Below, piece after piece: positions 18,101 to 26,193 of a stretch of 64,000 nucleotides of DNA (position 1 is the stretch's first letter; each line of letters begins with the position of its first letter). Both the position numbers and the translations under genes were made by a program. The stretch covers positions 1,054,001 through 1,118,000 of the forward strand of contig OY970387.1 in the NCBI GenBank assembly GCA_963719485.1, written 5' to 3'. Below the pieces are notes generated by a model. That model did no database searches. It was not told the origin of the DNA and worked only from the letters and a program-made list of their open reading frames with translations. Source of the stretch: Bog-473 sp963719485 (lineage in GTDB: Bacteria; Actinomycetota; Acidimicrobiia; Acidimicrobiales; RAAP-2).

Positions 18101-19550
18101 GACCCGGTGGCTGACCGATACGCGGAGCTACGTCACCGAACTGGCGAAGGACTCGGCTGCTCGGATCTTCGATGAGGCACGAGCAGTCGCCGAGGGCCAG
18201 TACACGCTGCAGCACTGCACGGCGGGCAACCTGGCGCAGTGGGCGATCGAGTCAATGGACAGCGGTCGACTCAACAACATGGTGCGATTGGCGCAGTCGG
18301 ACCCGGCCGTGGTCGTGTCCATCTCGGACTTAGACGCTCACCCGTACCTGCTGAACTGTGCCAACGGCACAGTGGACCTGCGCACTGGTGAAGTGCGTGA
18401 GCCGACACGGGAGGACATGCTTACGAAGTCCACCGGCATCGAGTACGACCCGGCAGCGACGTGTCCGCACTGGGAGGAGTTCATCTCGTGGGCTATGCAG
18501 GGCGACGACGAACTGATCGAGTTCATGCAGCTGTCGCTCGGCATGTCACTTACTGGTGACACGACGGAACGGCTCGTCTTCTTCCTGCACGGTGGTGGGA
18601 AGAACGGCAAGTCCGTGACGCTCAAAGTCTTCCGTGGCATCCTGGGCGACTACGCACTGCGCGTGCAGTCGAAGCTGTTTGAGGCCACGAAGTTCAAGAG
18701 CGGATCGAGTGCGCCCAGCCCCGACATCGCTGAACTGAAGGGCAAGCGGTTCATCTGCACGTCGGAGATCGAGGACGGCACCAAGCTGGCGACGGCACTG
18801 CTCAAAGACATGACCGGCGACGAGAACATGAGTGGTCGGTTCCTGTACGAGAACATCGTAGAGTTCAAGCCAGAGTTCAAGCCGTGGATCGCAGCCAACC
18901 ACAAGCCGGACGTTCCTGCCGAAGATCAGGCCGTGTGGGACCGTCTGCGACTGATCCCGTTCGACGCTCGTGTCGATCCCGGCAAGGTCGACCCGCACCT
19001 GGGTGACAAGCTGCTCGCAGAAGCTCCCGGCATCCTGGCGTGGGCGGTGCGTGGCTGCCTGCAGTGGCAAGAGTCCGGCATCACGACGCCAGCGAAGGTG
19101 ATGGAGGCGACGGCCGACTACCGGGCCGAGATGGACTACTTCGCCGACTACCTCGACGCCACCCGTGAGCGCATCAACGCCATGGGCGAGGACTACTCCG
19201 ACAGGGCGCTCGGTGCGTCGGTACTGCGGGAGCACTACAACGAGTGGGCCAAGTCGAACGATCACGACAAGCTGTCTCAGCGTGCGTTCGCCGCCAGAAT
19301 GGCCGGTCACGGTTGGACGAAGGACAAGGACGAGGGTGGGTGGTATTGGGTGATGCCCGCCACGAAGTCGAGGACGATCGACTGGGGCGAGCAGGCCAGG
19401 CTCGCAGCGGAGCGTGAGCTATCCCCTGAGGCGATCGCAGCGCACGAGGCAGAGCTACAGCGGATCTACGAGGCCGATGCGAAGGCTGCCGCCGACGGCG
19501 GATGGCCGGACGTCGAGTCGTATCTCGACGCGCAAGCAGGGGTGCGCTGA
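17973..19550 (+). CDS. Phage/plasmid primase-helicase of the D5 (P4-alpha C-terminal) family
   Basis: 525 residues. A D5_N-type region (residues 60-190, LNCANGTVDLRTGEVREPTR) is followed by a superfamily 3 helicase ATPase: Walker A FLHGGGKNGKSVTLKVFRG (about residue 204), Walker B region LKGKRFICTSEIEDG, motif C WIAANHKPDV and the arginine-finger context DQAVWDRLRLIPFDARV. The C-terminal wing is helical and acidic. It unwinds and initiates replication of integrative plasmids, phages and satellites. No archaeal-type primase domain precedes it, so priming may rely on the host or an unseen partner. An in-frame ATG at 18012 is an alternative start. Confidence 0.92.
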   Translation: MRSEDKSIYTTDTMNATRLVKNHGAGIRYVAERKTHGWMVWDETRWLTDTRSYVTELAKDSAARIFDEARAVAEGQYTLQHCTAGNLAQWAIESMDSGRLNNMVRLAQSDPAVVVSISDLDAHPYLLNCANGTVDLRTGEVREPTREDMLTKSTGIEYDPAATCPHWEEFISWAMQGDDELIEFMQLSLGMSLTGDTTERLVFFLHGGGKNGKSVTLKVFRGILGDYALRVQSKLFEATKFKSGSSAPSPDIAELKGKRFICTSEIEDGTKLATALLKDMTGDENMSGRFLYENIVEFKPEFKPWIAANHKPDVPAEDQAVWDRLRLIPFDARVDPGKVDPHLGDKLLAEAPGILAWAVRGCLQWQESGITTPAKVMEATADYRAEMDYFADYLDATRERINAMGEDYSDRALGASVLREHYNEWAKSNDHDKLSQRAFAARMAGHGWTKDKDEGGWYWVMPATKSRTIDWGEQARLAAERELSPEAIAAHEAELQRIYEADAKAAADGGWPDVESYLDAQAGVR

Positions 19551-19611
19551 ACCGTCTGAAGTGTCGGCGCTAAGAGTCCCGTCAGCCCTACGATGCCCTG
19601 ACCAGGAAGTC

Positions 19612-19711
19612 TGACAAGACTGACAAGACAAGACTGAAAATCAGAACTTATCGAGTTCCGCCTACATGGGAGAAAGTTCGGAAAGTCTCGTTTCTCTTGT
19701 CAGTCTTGTCA
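19612..19711. repeat. 17-bp perfect inverted repeat built from direct repeats
   Basis: TGACAAGACTGACAAGA (19612-19628) and its exact reverse complement (19695-19711) are separated by 66 bp. Each arm is itself two copies of TGACAAGA(C). They lie in the 600-bp gene-free stretch after the primase. This is a plausible replication origin or replication-protein binding region. I see no gene in the rest of 19551-20154; two short frames on either strand lack an RBS or recognisable content. Confidence 0.6.
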
Positions 19712-20154
19712 GCCGATGTCGGAGGGGCGCAGCACGAGGTGCTGGCGGGCGCTACCTGACAGTTCCTCATGACAGGTGGGGCGATCACAGGTGTCTGACT
19801 GGCGTAGTGCGCCGGCCCCACCAGCTGAATGACGAACGACCGACCGGCGATGCTGACCTCAACGTACGGAGATGGCGAGGCATCAAACGTGCAACGACTG
19901 GGGCGTCGACGTTGCCGGTAGCGAGCAGCGTCGACGCCCTGCAGAAGTACGCACTCGGGGCGGGGTCGCCTTGGCCTGTCAACTGCCCTAGACCCTGTGG
20001 TCGCTAAAAAGTTTCTCCCCGGGGTACAGAGGTCGATCACACAACCCCAGGTCAGAGGTCAGAAAGTACTCGCAGAATCGGAGCTACAACGCCTAGAAAA
20101 GTCCACTGCCTGAGGCACACGGGCACAGAGAAATGCTCATCGCGTGACCGGGTG

Positions 20155-20616
20155 TCACAGCTCGATGGCTCGCTTGGTGGCCCCCATCGCCTTGCCGATC
20201 GGAAGCCCGGAGAATGGGAAGCGGAGAATCACCTTGGTGCCTCGGAAGGCCGCCTCGACCGCTGCCCTGTACTCCTTACCGCCTAGCCCGACCACCTCCG
20301 CGTACCGGCCCAGACCCATCTGCTGGACCTGAACCCGCAAGGTTTCGACTGCAATCGGTCCCGTCGATGGCGCCTTGAAGGTGACCTCGTAGGGGCCCGG
20401 GACGATGTCGGTCGGGCGGAGGAACCCGTACTTGGCAGAGAGGATTACCCAGTCCCCACCGGAAGCCGCTGCGTACCGCCGGTTCACCGTGAAGGGCGCT
20501 CCGGTGTAGGAGTCGGCGGCTGGGGTCGGGCCGGCGTTGGGATGCTTGGACCAGATCTTGGACCGCCCGCAGGGGACGACCACGAGCAAAGGCGCCGGAC
20601 TAGGTGGAGGTGACAT
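20155..20616 (-). CDS. DUF6884 (YaaA-like) protein
   Basis: 153 residues from the ATG at 20616, overlapping the end of the glycosylase gene by 17 bp. Recognisable features are VVVPCGRSKIW at the start, then AADSYTGAPF and VILSAKYGFLRP, the pattern of DUF6884 and the YaaA-related fold, and a C-terminal GKEYRAAVEAAF. Members of this fold are small DNA- or nucleotide-associated proteins of unclear activity, frequent in phages and islands. It is the last gene of a three-gene operon with a glycosylase and a nuclease-like protein, which suggests a DNA-damage or DNA-modification role. Confidence 0.7.
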   Translation of the reverse strand: MSPPPSPAPLLVVVPCGRSKIWSKHPNAGPTPAADSYTGAPFTVNRRYAAASGGDWVILSAKYGFLRPTDIVPGPYEVTFKAPSTGPIAVETLRVQVQQMGLGRYAEVVGLGGKEYRAAVEAAFRGTKVILRFPFSGLPIGKAMGATKRAIEL

Positions 20617-21928
20617 GGGCGGCACGCTCGACCTCCTTCGGGCAAACCAGAGTGAGGGGGCAGGTGGAGCAGTCCGGGACTCCGGGGTGGCACCACGCCC
20701 GGCCGATGATCCATGTCGGGAGGTCCAGCGCTCCCGGCCGTTCAGGGTGCAGTTGTCTAGCGGCGGCAATCATTTCATCTCGATCGTCCCGATCTGCCAG
20801 ACGGGCGCGCAAGAAGACACGGCGAATGTGGACGTCATAGGCGATGTCACTGCGCTCCAGATTGCGTACTGGGACCCCAAGATCCCGCTCCAGGATCTCG
20901 ACGGCCATCGCCGCTTTTTTCTGGCCAATCCCGACGAAGTCGTCAAAGCGCTTCTGGAGAACATCGGCAGTGGGGTTGTCGGACCAGATGGTGGAGGCGT
21001 CGCCGCCGTAGCGATCAAGGACTCGCAGTGCCGCTCGGACAATCCAGCCCGGCATCTTGTTGACGTAGCGGTGCAGCTTGGGTTCGTCCTGTATGGCGGC
21101 CTCGACAGCTCCCGCCGCAGCCGCGATCGACTGTGGATCGAGGTAACCAAGTCGCTCCTTGAGCAGGAACGGCGCGAGCCATGCGCGCTCCGCCGGTACG
21201 TTCTGGTCGAAGATGACGGCGCAGAGGAAGGCGAACGGATCGGTTCGGACAAGGTCGTTGGCGGCAGGGTTGGTCGTGAAGTCCACGGCGATTGCCTTCT
21301 CCGGGGAGCTGTGATGGGTGCCGAAGTCAAGCAGGGCTGCCGCTACCGCCAATTGCTGGTCACCTGGAGTCTCGAAGCAGGTCGAAGCAGGTAGCGGACC
21401 GAGAGCGGACGGCGCGGGTAGTGAAAGCCGGTCACGCTGGGCGACAGACAGCCGGCCCCAGGCCGCGCATCGAAGCAGTGCGTGGCGGCTCCACCCCTCC
21501 ACGTCGTCCAGACGGAGCTTGACAGCGAGGCTGTTGAAACTGTGGGGACCGAGGACCTCGTCGGCGAAGACGGTCACCTCGAAAGGCTGATACTCGAGAG
21601 GCACCGGATCTTCGGGTCGCAGGTGTTTCTTAGTGGTCTTGATGAGACTGAGTAGGGACTGGGACTGGGCGAAGTCGTCGGCTTCGACACCCTCGACGGC
21701 AACATCTCCTTCGACCCAAGTCACGGACCGCAGCCGAGTCCTACCGAAGGCGCCTCGCCGACCAATGCCGAGCCGAATGTGGAGGTCTCGCCCTCCGACC
21801 TCGGCGATCGCGAGCCACCCGCGCTCGTAGTTCTCGATCCCCTCCGGCCATCGCCATGAGAAGGGCCCGATCTCAGTCGTGCTCACCATCCGCAGGCGGG
21901 CTGCAGTCGACAGATCGGGATCAGCCAC
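20600..21928 (-). CDS. HhH-GPD DNA glycosylase/AP lyase-like protein with [4Fe-4S] motif
   Basis: 442 residues; only the last 190 or so match endonuclease III. The helix-hairpin-helix is FVGIGQKKAAMAVEIL, with Lys at the place of the Nth nucleophile. The catalytic-type Asp is in YDVHIRRVF. The C-terminus has the iron-sulfur spacing C-x6-C-x2-C-x5-C (CHPGVPDC-STC-PLTLVC). Both key residues of a bifunctional glycosylase/lyase are thus present. The N-terminal 250 residues are unfamiliar, mixed alpha/beta (GPFSWRWPEGIENYERGW), and may recognise a substrate. A housekeeping Nth is about 210-250 residues, so this is a doubled-length variant. Overlaps both neighbours. Confidence 0.85.
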   Translation of the reverse strand: MADPDLSTAARLRMVSTTEIGPFSWRWPEGIENYERGWLAIAEVGGRDLHIRLGIGRRGAFGRTRLRSVTWVEGDVAVEGVEADDFAQSQSLLSLIKTTKKHLRPEDPVPLEYQPFEVTVFADEVLGPHSFNSLAVKLRLDDVEGWSRHALLRCAAWGRLSVAQRDRLSLPAPSALGPLPASTCFETPGDQQLAVAAALLDFGTHHSSPEKAIAVDFTTNPAANDLVRTDPFAFLCAVIFDQNVPAERAWLAPFLLKERLGYLDPQSIAAAAGAVEAAIQDEPKLHRYVNKMPGWIVRAALRVLDRYGGDASTIWSDNPTADVLQKRFDDFVGIGQKKAAMAVEILERDLGVPVRNLERSDIAYDVHIRRVFLRARLADRDDRDEMIAAARQLHPERPGALDLPTWIIGRAWCHPGVPDCSTCPLTLVCPKEVERAAHVTST

Positions 21929-22919
21929 CGGCTTCTTCGAGCTCAGTCGTTGTCGAGATACCGGGCTTGGTTAAGGAAGAGAGTCGCGTGTAACGCTGAC
22001 CCATCGTCCACGCGAAGGGCCGGCCTGATGCCGCTTTGGTCGTGTTTGTGATCGGTCTACCCAGGGTTACGGTCTCGTCGTCGTTCGGATATGAAAGGAC
22101 GAACACTTGATATGGCTGACCGGCGCTGCGGATTCCGCCATCGAGAGAAGCTTCTATCGCGTCGGCGATGCGTTGGTCGATCGCGCTTCCGGCCCGTTGC
22201 TTCTTCACGGTATCGCTGTCAAAGGTGGCGGGCTTCGGGCGCTGATCAACGATCTTGGCGATCTTCGGCTGGATTGCACCCAGTGCGTAGAAACCCATGT
22301 GGGTGAGCCCGGGCCGGAATGATCGGTCAGGCTGGCAGATGTAGACACCGTGCTCGTTATATTCACCCCATGCGAACCGTGCCGCCACCACGACGACGTC
22401 AGCAAAGTCGAGCAGGCCGTCTTCGATGAAGAGCAGCTGAAGCTCTCGGAGCAGAAAGCGGGTTTGCTCTCCCACGAACGTCGTGGCGTCACTTAGGATC
22501 TCGTCGATGGCGTCGGACATCGCCCGGAAGCTGAACCAGATGACTCGCTCGTCATCTATCGAGTCGAGAACCGTGGGCTTTTCAGGGTCCGGCGTAACGA
22601 TGAAGAGCCGCTCGTGCCTCGTACCCGGAGTGAGATTCTTGTAGTGCTCGGAGAGCTGCTTCTGCCCGAGGGCGTTAGGGACGGTCTTGGTCTCGAACCA
22701 GTAGTCGAACTGCGCGGACATCCGGGCGTCCGGCACGGAGGCACCGACACCGGCCGGCTGGTTAACGAAAGCTACGAGCTGAAGGGCGGATTCTTGGGCG
22801 ACGGCGCCGAGGAGACGTTCGAGCAGACTGAGTTCGAGTCGCTGGAAGACAGCAATCATCGATGACGTCACCCGGTTCTCGCCGCCACGGTAAGTGCTGA
22901 ACAGGGCACTGTTCGTCAT
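21921..22919 (-). CDS. Nuclease-like protein (possible PD-(D/E)XK fold), first gene of the glycosylase operon
   Basis: 332 residues, no family I can name. A PD-(D/E)XK-like core is visible near residue 70: VPDARMSAQFDYWFETKTVP, with Asp and then E-x-K on the next strand, preceded by the helix NRVTSSMIAVFQRLEL. After it comes KQLSEHYKNL and LFIVTPDPEKP, a common pattern in restriction-type endonucleases. The C-terminal half is unfamiliar (YEYNEHGVYIC-type strand, then GQPYQVFVLSYPNDDETV). Its stop overlaps the HhH-GPD start by 8 bp. The preceding 310 bp (22920-23230) hold its promoter and nothing else recognisable. Confidence 0.65.
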   Translation of the reverse strand: MTNSALFSTYRGGENRVTSSMIAVFQRLELSLLERLLGAVAQESALQLVAFVNQPAGVGASVPDARMSAQFDYWFETKTVPNALGQKQLSEHYKNLTPGTRHERLFIVTPDPEKPTVLDSIDDERVIWFSFRAMSDAIDEILSDATTFVGEQTRFLLRELQLLFIEDGLLDFADVVVVAARFAWGEYNEHGVYICQPDRSFRPGLTHMGFYALGAIQPKIAKIVDQRPKPATFDSDTVKKQRAGSAIDQRIADAIEASLDGGIRSAGQPYQVFVLSYPNDDETVTLGRPITNTTKAASGRPFAWTMGQRYTRLSSLTKPGISTTTELEEAGG

Positions 22920-23230
22920 CGCCGAACTCTAGGTCGAAGTGTTCGCTAGTGCCCCTGGATCCATTATGGGTTGTGGGAACCAGTCCCCGACGTAGTCCGA
23001 ACGTCTGCCAGCGGCTCCCAACTCGCAACCAGATCGGGGCTCTCTGCCTAACATGCCCTGCAATGTCCGGGTGCTGTGACACCGCGCCATCGGCCGGCGA
23101 TCGAGCCTTTATCCAATAGATGAGTTGCGACCACACCGGATCGGCGAGATATCGTTCTGATTCAGGTCCTTGACCTGCAGATCTGCCGAGTTGAATCGGT
23201 TCCGATACACCAGACTGGAAGGCTTGATCT

Positions 23231-24139
23231 ATGCCCTTGAGAGTGACCGCTCGCCTTGAAGGGTCGTTGGCAAGGCTTGGCGAAGTTCCTGCTGCCGATA
23301 TCGCGCACCTCATACTCGGAGTTGAACGAGCGATCGCCCGATCGGCCGCTCAAATCATTGGGAGGCGCCCTGGAACAGGGCGGCGGGGCGCCACTATCGA
23401 GGCCTCGACCCGCCTCCGCCTGGTCAGCATCCTCGAAGGCAGTGTCATGCCAGTTTTGGAGCTTCCCGATGTTACTGGTGATGTCGAGGGAGGCTTCGAT
23501 CTCGATGTCCAGGATCTTGGGTCTTTGGCCCTCGATGCCACCCTCGGCCTCTTTGAACTCAAGGAGCCAAGTCCGGACGTTGCGGGCGCGTTCATACAGC
23601 TTTATGACGACCTTGGGATCGGGTCCCGCTACGAGCGCCTCACCATCTCGTCGCCTGACTTGAAGGATCACGACAGATCCTTAATCCTTGATTCGGCCAG
23701 TCGCCAACGCGTTCGACGGATCGCCGAAGGTGCGGGCGTAACTCGACAAGACGACAACGTGGTTGGAACGTTGGTAGAGGCCGACTTTGAGAGAAAGACC
23801 GCTCGTCTCCGGACGTCCTCAAGACGTTTAGTTGCTGTTACATTCTCTGATCAGCTCGCTGACAGCATCCAAGAAATATTACGGCGACAAACTGAGCTAA
23901 AAGGGCGCGTCCACTACGACGAAACAACTGGCGAAGCGACCAGAATCGAGGTCGAGCGAATCCTCAAGACGGAGCAGCTTCTAATGGGTATTGAACCCGA
24001 TGAGTTCTGGGCAAACGTATCCGTTCCGGAACTAATCTCGCAGCACCCCGGTCCCATTGCGTCGTCGATGTCGGATCTCTTCGACATCGATGCCACTGAC
24101 GAAGAGCTAGATGCTTTTCTAAATGCCGTTGCAGAATGA
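23231..24139 (+). CDS. Unknown 302-aa protein coupled to a PIN toxin (possible antitoxin)
   Basis: 302 residues beginning MPLRVTARLEGSLARLG. The middle contains strands and short helices (FIQLYDDLGIGSRYERLTI). A C-terminal barrel-like segment, GTLVEADFERKTARLRT then VAVTFSDQLADSIQEILRRQ and GRVHYDETTG, is a motif I associate with hypothetical partners of VapC-type genes. The ending is acidic (DIDATDEELDAF). Its stop overlaps the PIN gene (ATGA). As an antitoxin it would be unusually large; VapB proteins are 70-90 residues. It could equally be a sensor or DNA-binding partner. Confidence 0.6.
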   Translation: MPLRVTARLEGSLARLGEVPAADIAHLILGVERAIARSAAQIIGRRPGTGRRGATIEASTRLRLVSILEGSVMPVLELPDVTGDVEGGFDLDVQDLGSLALDATLGLFELKEPSPDVAGAFIQLYDDLGIGSRYERLTISSPDLKDHDRSLILDSASRQRVRRIAEGAGVTRQDDNVVGTLVEADFERKTARLRTSSRRLVAVTFSDQLADSIQEILRRQTELKGRVHYDETTGEATRIEVERILKTEQLLMGIEPDEFWANVSVPELISQHPGPIASSMSDLFDIDATDEELDAFLNAVAE

Positions 24140-24573
24140 ACCCACAAGATGTTCCTGCGGGACCGCTTGTCTTGGATACCGATGTCTTCTCGTACCTCCT
24201 AGCGCAGAAGGGACCCTACGAGGCATTTGAACGGCTAGTCGATGGACATCCGTTTGTCATTAGTTTTGCGACTGTAGGCGAGTTGCGTGCGGGCGCCTTT
24301 AAGGCAGCTTGGGGTGAGCGTCGATTTGGCGCTCTGGAACAGCGGATCCGTTCATGTGTTGTCATCAACCCGACGAACGAAATTTCAACGCAGTACGGAA
24401 GACTCCATGCCCTGTTTCGAGATCAGCTTAAAAAGGATGGCTCGAATGACATGTGGACTGCCGCATGCTCCTTGTCTCAGAGCCCGCCATTACCGGTGGC
24501 GACGAACAATCTAAACGACTTCGAACTTATGGCATCTAAGTTTTCCTTTCCGATCGTACATCCGGATCTGTAA
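24136..24573 (+). CDS. PIN-domain RNase, VapC-like toxin
   Basis: 145 residues. PIN-domain acidic residues stand in the expected places: VLDTDVFSYLL, ATVGELRAGA and GSNDMWTAACSL. The last strand reads VATNNLNDFELMA, where VapC proteins usually show T-N-D-x-D-F, so the fourth acidic position is a late Asp after an Asn. VapC enzymes cut tRNA or rRNA and stop growth. It is fused by overlap to the upstream unknown, and only 7 bp separate it from the sliding-clamp gene, so all three are probably one transcript. Confidence 0.85.
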   Translation: MNPQDVPAGPLVLDTDVFSYLLAQKGPYEAFERLVDGHPFVISFATVGELRAGAFKAAWGERRFGALEQRIRSCVVINPTNEISTQYGRLHALFRDQLKKDGSNDMWTAACSLSQSPPLPVATNNLNDFELMASKFSFPIVHPDL

Positions 24574-24580
24574 ATCCATC

Positions 24581-25624
24581 GTGCGAGCAACGGTCAATGC
24601 TCAGGATCTCCTTACGGCCTGTCGCACTGTGTCCCCCACGCTCGGAGGCACTAGGGCAGTCCACTCGATGCTTCGGCTCGACATTAATGACGACTCCGTG
24701 CGTGTCCGGGCGAGAAACGACCAGTGGGGAATCGACACTGAGGTGCCAGCGGTCGACGCGGAGGCCGGTTCCATTCTTGTTCCAGGTCGCGCCTTCCAGC
24801 TTTTCGCTGCCAGCATTGATCATTCGGTTTCGATTACATGGCCCGTGGATCATCAACACGCGCTGGTCGATGCAGGCGATTCGAAAATGAAGTTGGCGAT
24901 TGGCGATATGAATGACTGGACTGATCCTCCGGTAGAAAAGGCAAAACCTGTGAAGGTTCCTAGTGAGGACCTCGAGGGCCTAAGTCGGATTCTTTTCGCG
25001 GCGAGCAAGGACCTCATGCGGCCTGTCCTTCGGGGAGTGCGGCTTCAGGGCAACACCGCGACGACGATGGATATGAGACGTATGGCCCGTGCGCGACTTG
25101 CCACTGAATTTCCACCGATTACTGTTCCTGCTGATTTCCTGGTTCATGTTGCCAAGCAGGCTGAAGCGGACGTGGAAGCAATCGTCGGTCCAGACAGCAT
25201 CCGATTGGCGGATAGACGTACTGCATGGTCTTCTCAAGCCATCGGTGGTCTATACCCTGATCCATCCAGATACATGGAATTAGAGCCAGCTCAGTCGCTT
25301 CTACTGAGTAGGCAAGCATTACTCGAGTCTCTGAGACGAATGATGATCTTCGAGTCCGACAACGCAGCCATTCGGATCACCCGAAATGGCGGAACCGTCT
25401 TGGTGTGGACTTCCCATTCAGAGCTGGGAGAGCTCAATGACCGCATCAATGCAAACGGGAACTTCAATGATCAGGTGTGGTTCAACTCCCGTATTCTGTA
25501 CGAGGCAATTGACGCCCACGACACTGACGATGTCACGCTCAGGTTTGACACCCCATCTGACCCCGTTGTGCTTCGAGGCGAAAAGATCACGCAAATCATC
25601 ATGCCTCAAGTTGTGCAATCGTAA
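24581..25624 (+). CDS. DnaN-like DNA polymerase III beta (sliding clamp) homolog
   Basis: 347 residues from a GTG 7 bp after the PIN stop. It aligns along its full length with beta clamps: MRATVNAQDLLTACRTVSP (domain 1 start), VPGRAFQLFAA, the domain 2 start AASKDLMRPVLRGVRLQGN, and the C-terminal strand PVVLRGEKITQIIMPQVV. The three-domain layout is kept but each domain is trimmed; host DnaN is normally 370-400 residues. Residues of the usual partner-binding pocket end (MPM/MPMRL) are altered to MPQVVQS. A clamp tethers polymerase to DNA. On an island it could be a decoy, a resistance allele to clamp-binding inhibitors, or part of a defence complex. Confidence 0.8.
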   Translation: MRATVNAQDLLTACRTVSPTLGGTRAVHSMLRLDINDDSVRVRARNDQWGIDTEVPAVDAEAGSILVPGRAFQLFAASIDHSVSITWPVDHQHALVDAGDSKMKLAIGDMNDWTDPPVEKAKPVKVPSEDLEGLSRILFAASKDLMRPVLRGVRLQGNTATTMDMRRMARARLATEFPPITVPADFLVHVAKQAEADVEAIVGPDSIRLADRRTAWSSQAIGGLYPDPSRYMELEPAQSLLLSRQALLESLRRMMIFESDNAAIRITRNGGTVLVWTSHSELGELNDRINANGNFNDQVWFNSRILYEAIDAHDTDDVTLRFDTPSDPVVLRGEKITQIIMPQVVQS

Positions 25625-25685
25625 GTCTCCAAATCAATACCGCTGTACCGACGTTGGAAATGTCTCCGGCAACCGCAGGCAAATC

Positions 25686-26087
25686 ATGTCGGAGCCGGTG
25701 GTCCGGTCTGAGACGGACTGGGCTGCGGAGTCGAACTCATCGGGAAAGTTTAGGATCCGCCCTGGAGCAATCCGGTACGCATTGACGAACGCGCCGGACG
25801 AAGAAGACAACATATCGACTTACCGCTCTGCAATCCGCTTCAAGGTGAGTCTGAGGGCAACTAGGCCCGGCTCTCTGAGCCGGCCCGATCCATTGTCGAA
25901 GACCTGGGTGCGTCTGGCCTGTCAAGGGTCGTTCCGGGACTCCGCTTCGCTCCGTGTCCTCACTCCGCATTGGCGGACCCTTGACAGGGCTGTGGATCAG
26001 ATGCTGACGAAGGGCGGTCGGTTTATTCGCCATCTATGCCAGCGGAAGCGATTGGTTCTCGCCTTCAGGAGCAATGGAAGTACTTGA
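25686..26087 (+). CDS. Doubtful hypothetical frame in the gap after the clamp gene
   Basis: A 133-residue open frame from an ATG at 25686 fills most of the 570-bp gap. Its first 55 residues look like protein (SGKFRIRPGAIRYALTNAPD). The second half is Arg/Ser-rich and runs through a long inverted repeat (25918-25988), which argues against a coding role there. No domain or convincing RBS. I treat it as possible remnant sequence. Confidence 0.25.
   Translation: MSEPVVRSETDWAAESNSSGKFRIRPGAIRYALTNAPDEEDNISTYRSAIRFKVSLRATRPGSLSRPDPLSKTWVRLACQGSFRDSASLRVLTPHWRTLDRAVDQMLTKGGRFIRHLCQRKRLVLAFRSNGST
25918..25988. repeat. 13-bp inverted repeat
   Basis: CCTGTCAAGGGTC (25918-25930) and its exact reverse complement (25976-25988) enclose 45 bp, within which GACTCCGCTTCGCTCCGTGTC forms part of a further imperfect stem. 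No T-run follows, so it is not a typical terminator. It may be the border of a cassette or a palindromic intergenic element. Confidence 0.55.
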
Positions 26088-26193
26088 GCGAAGACCGCCA
26101 GGGCCATGAACCGGAGAGCCGACCCGTTCAACGGCGATCCGCTTCACTGATCGTATGATTACGGGAGATGGAGCGATTTGCAATAATTGACTG

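Noticed and set aside
19666..20007. 113-aa plus-strand frame after the primase
   Set aside because: It starts within the inverted repeat region, lacks an RBS and has an Arg-rich accidental composition.
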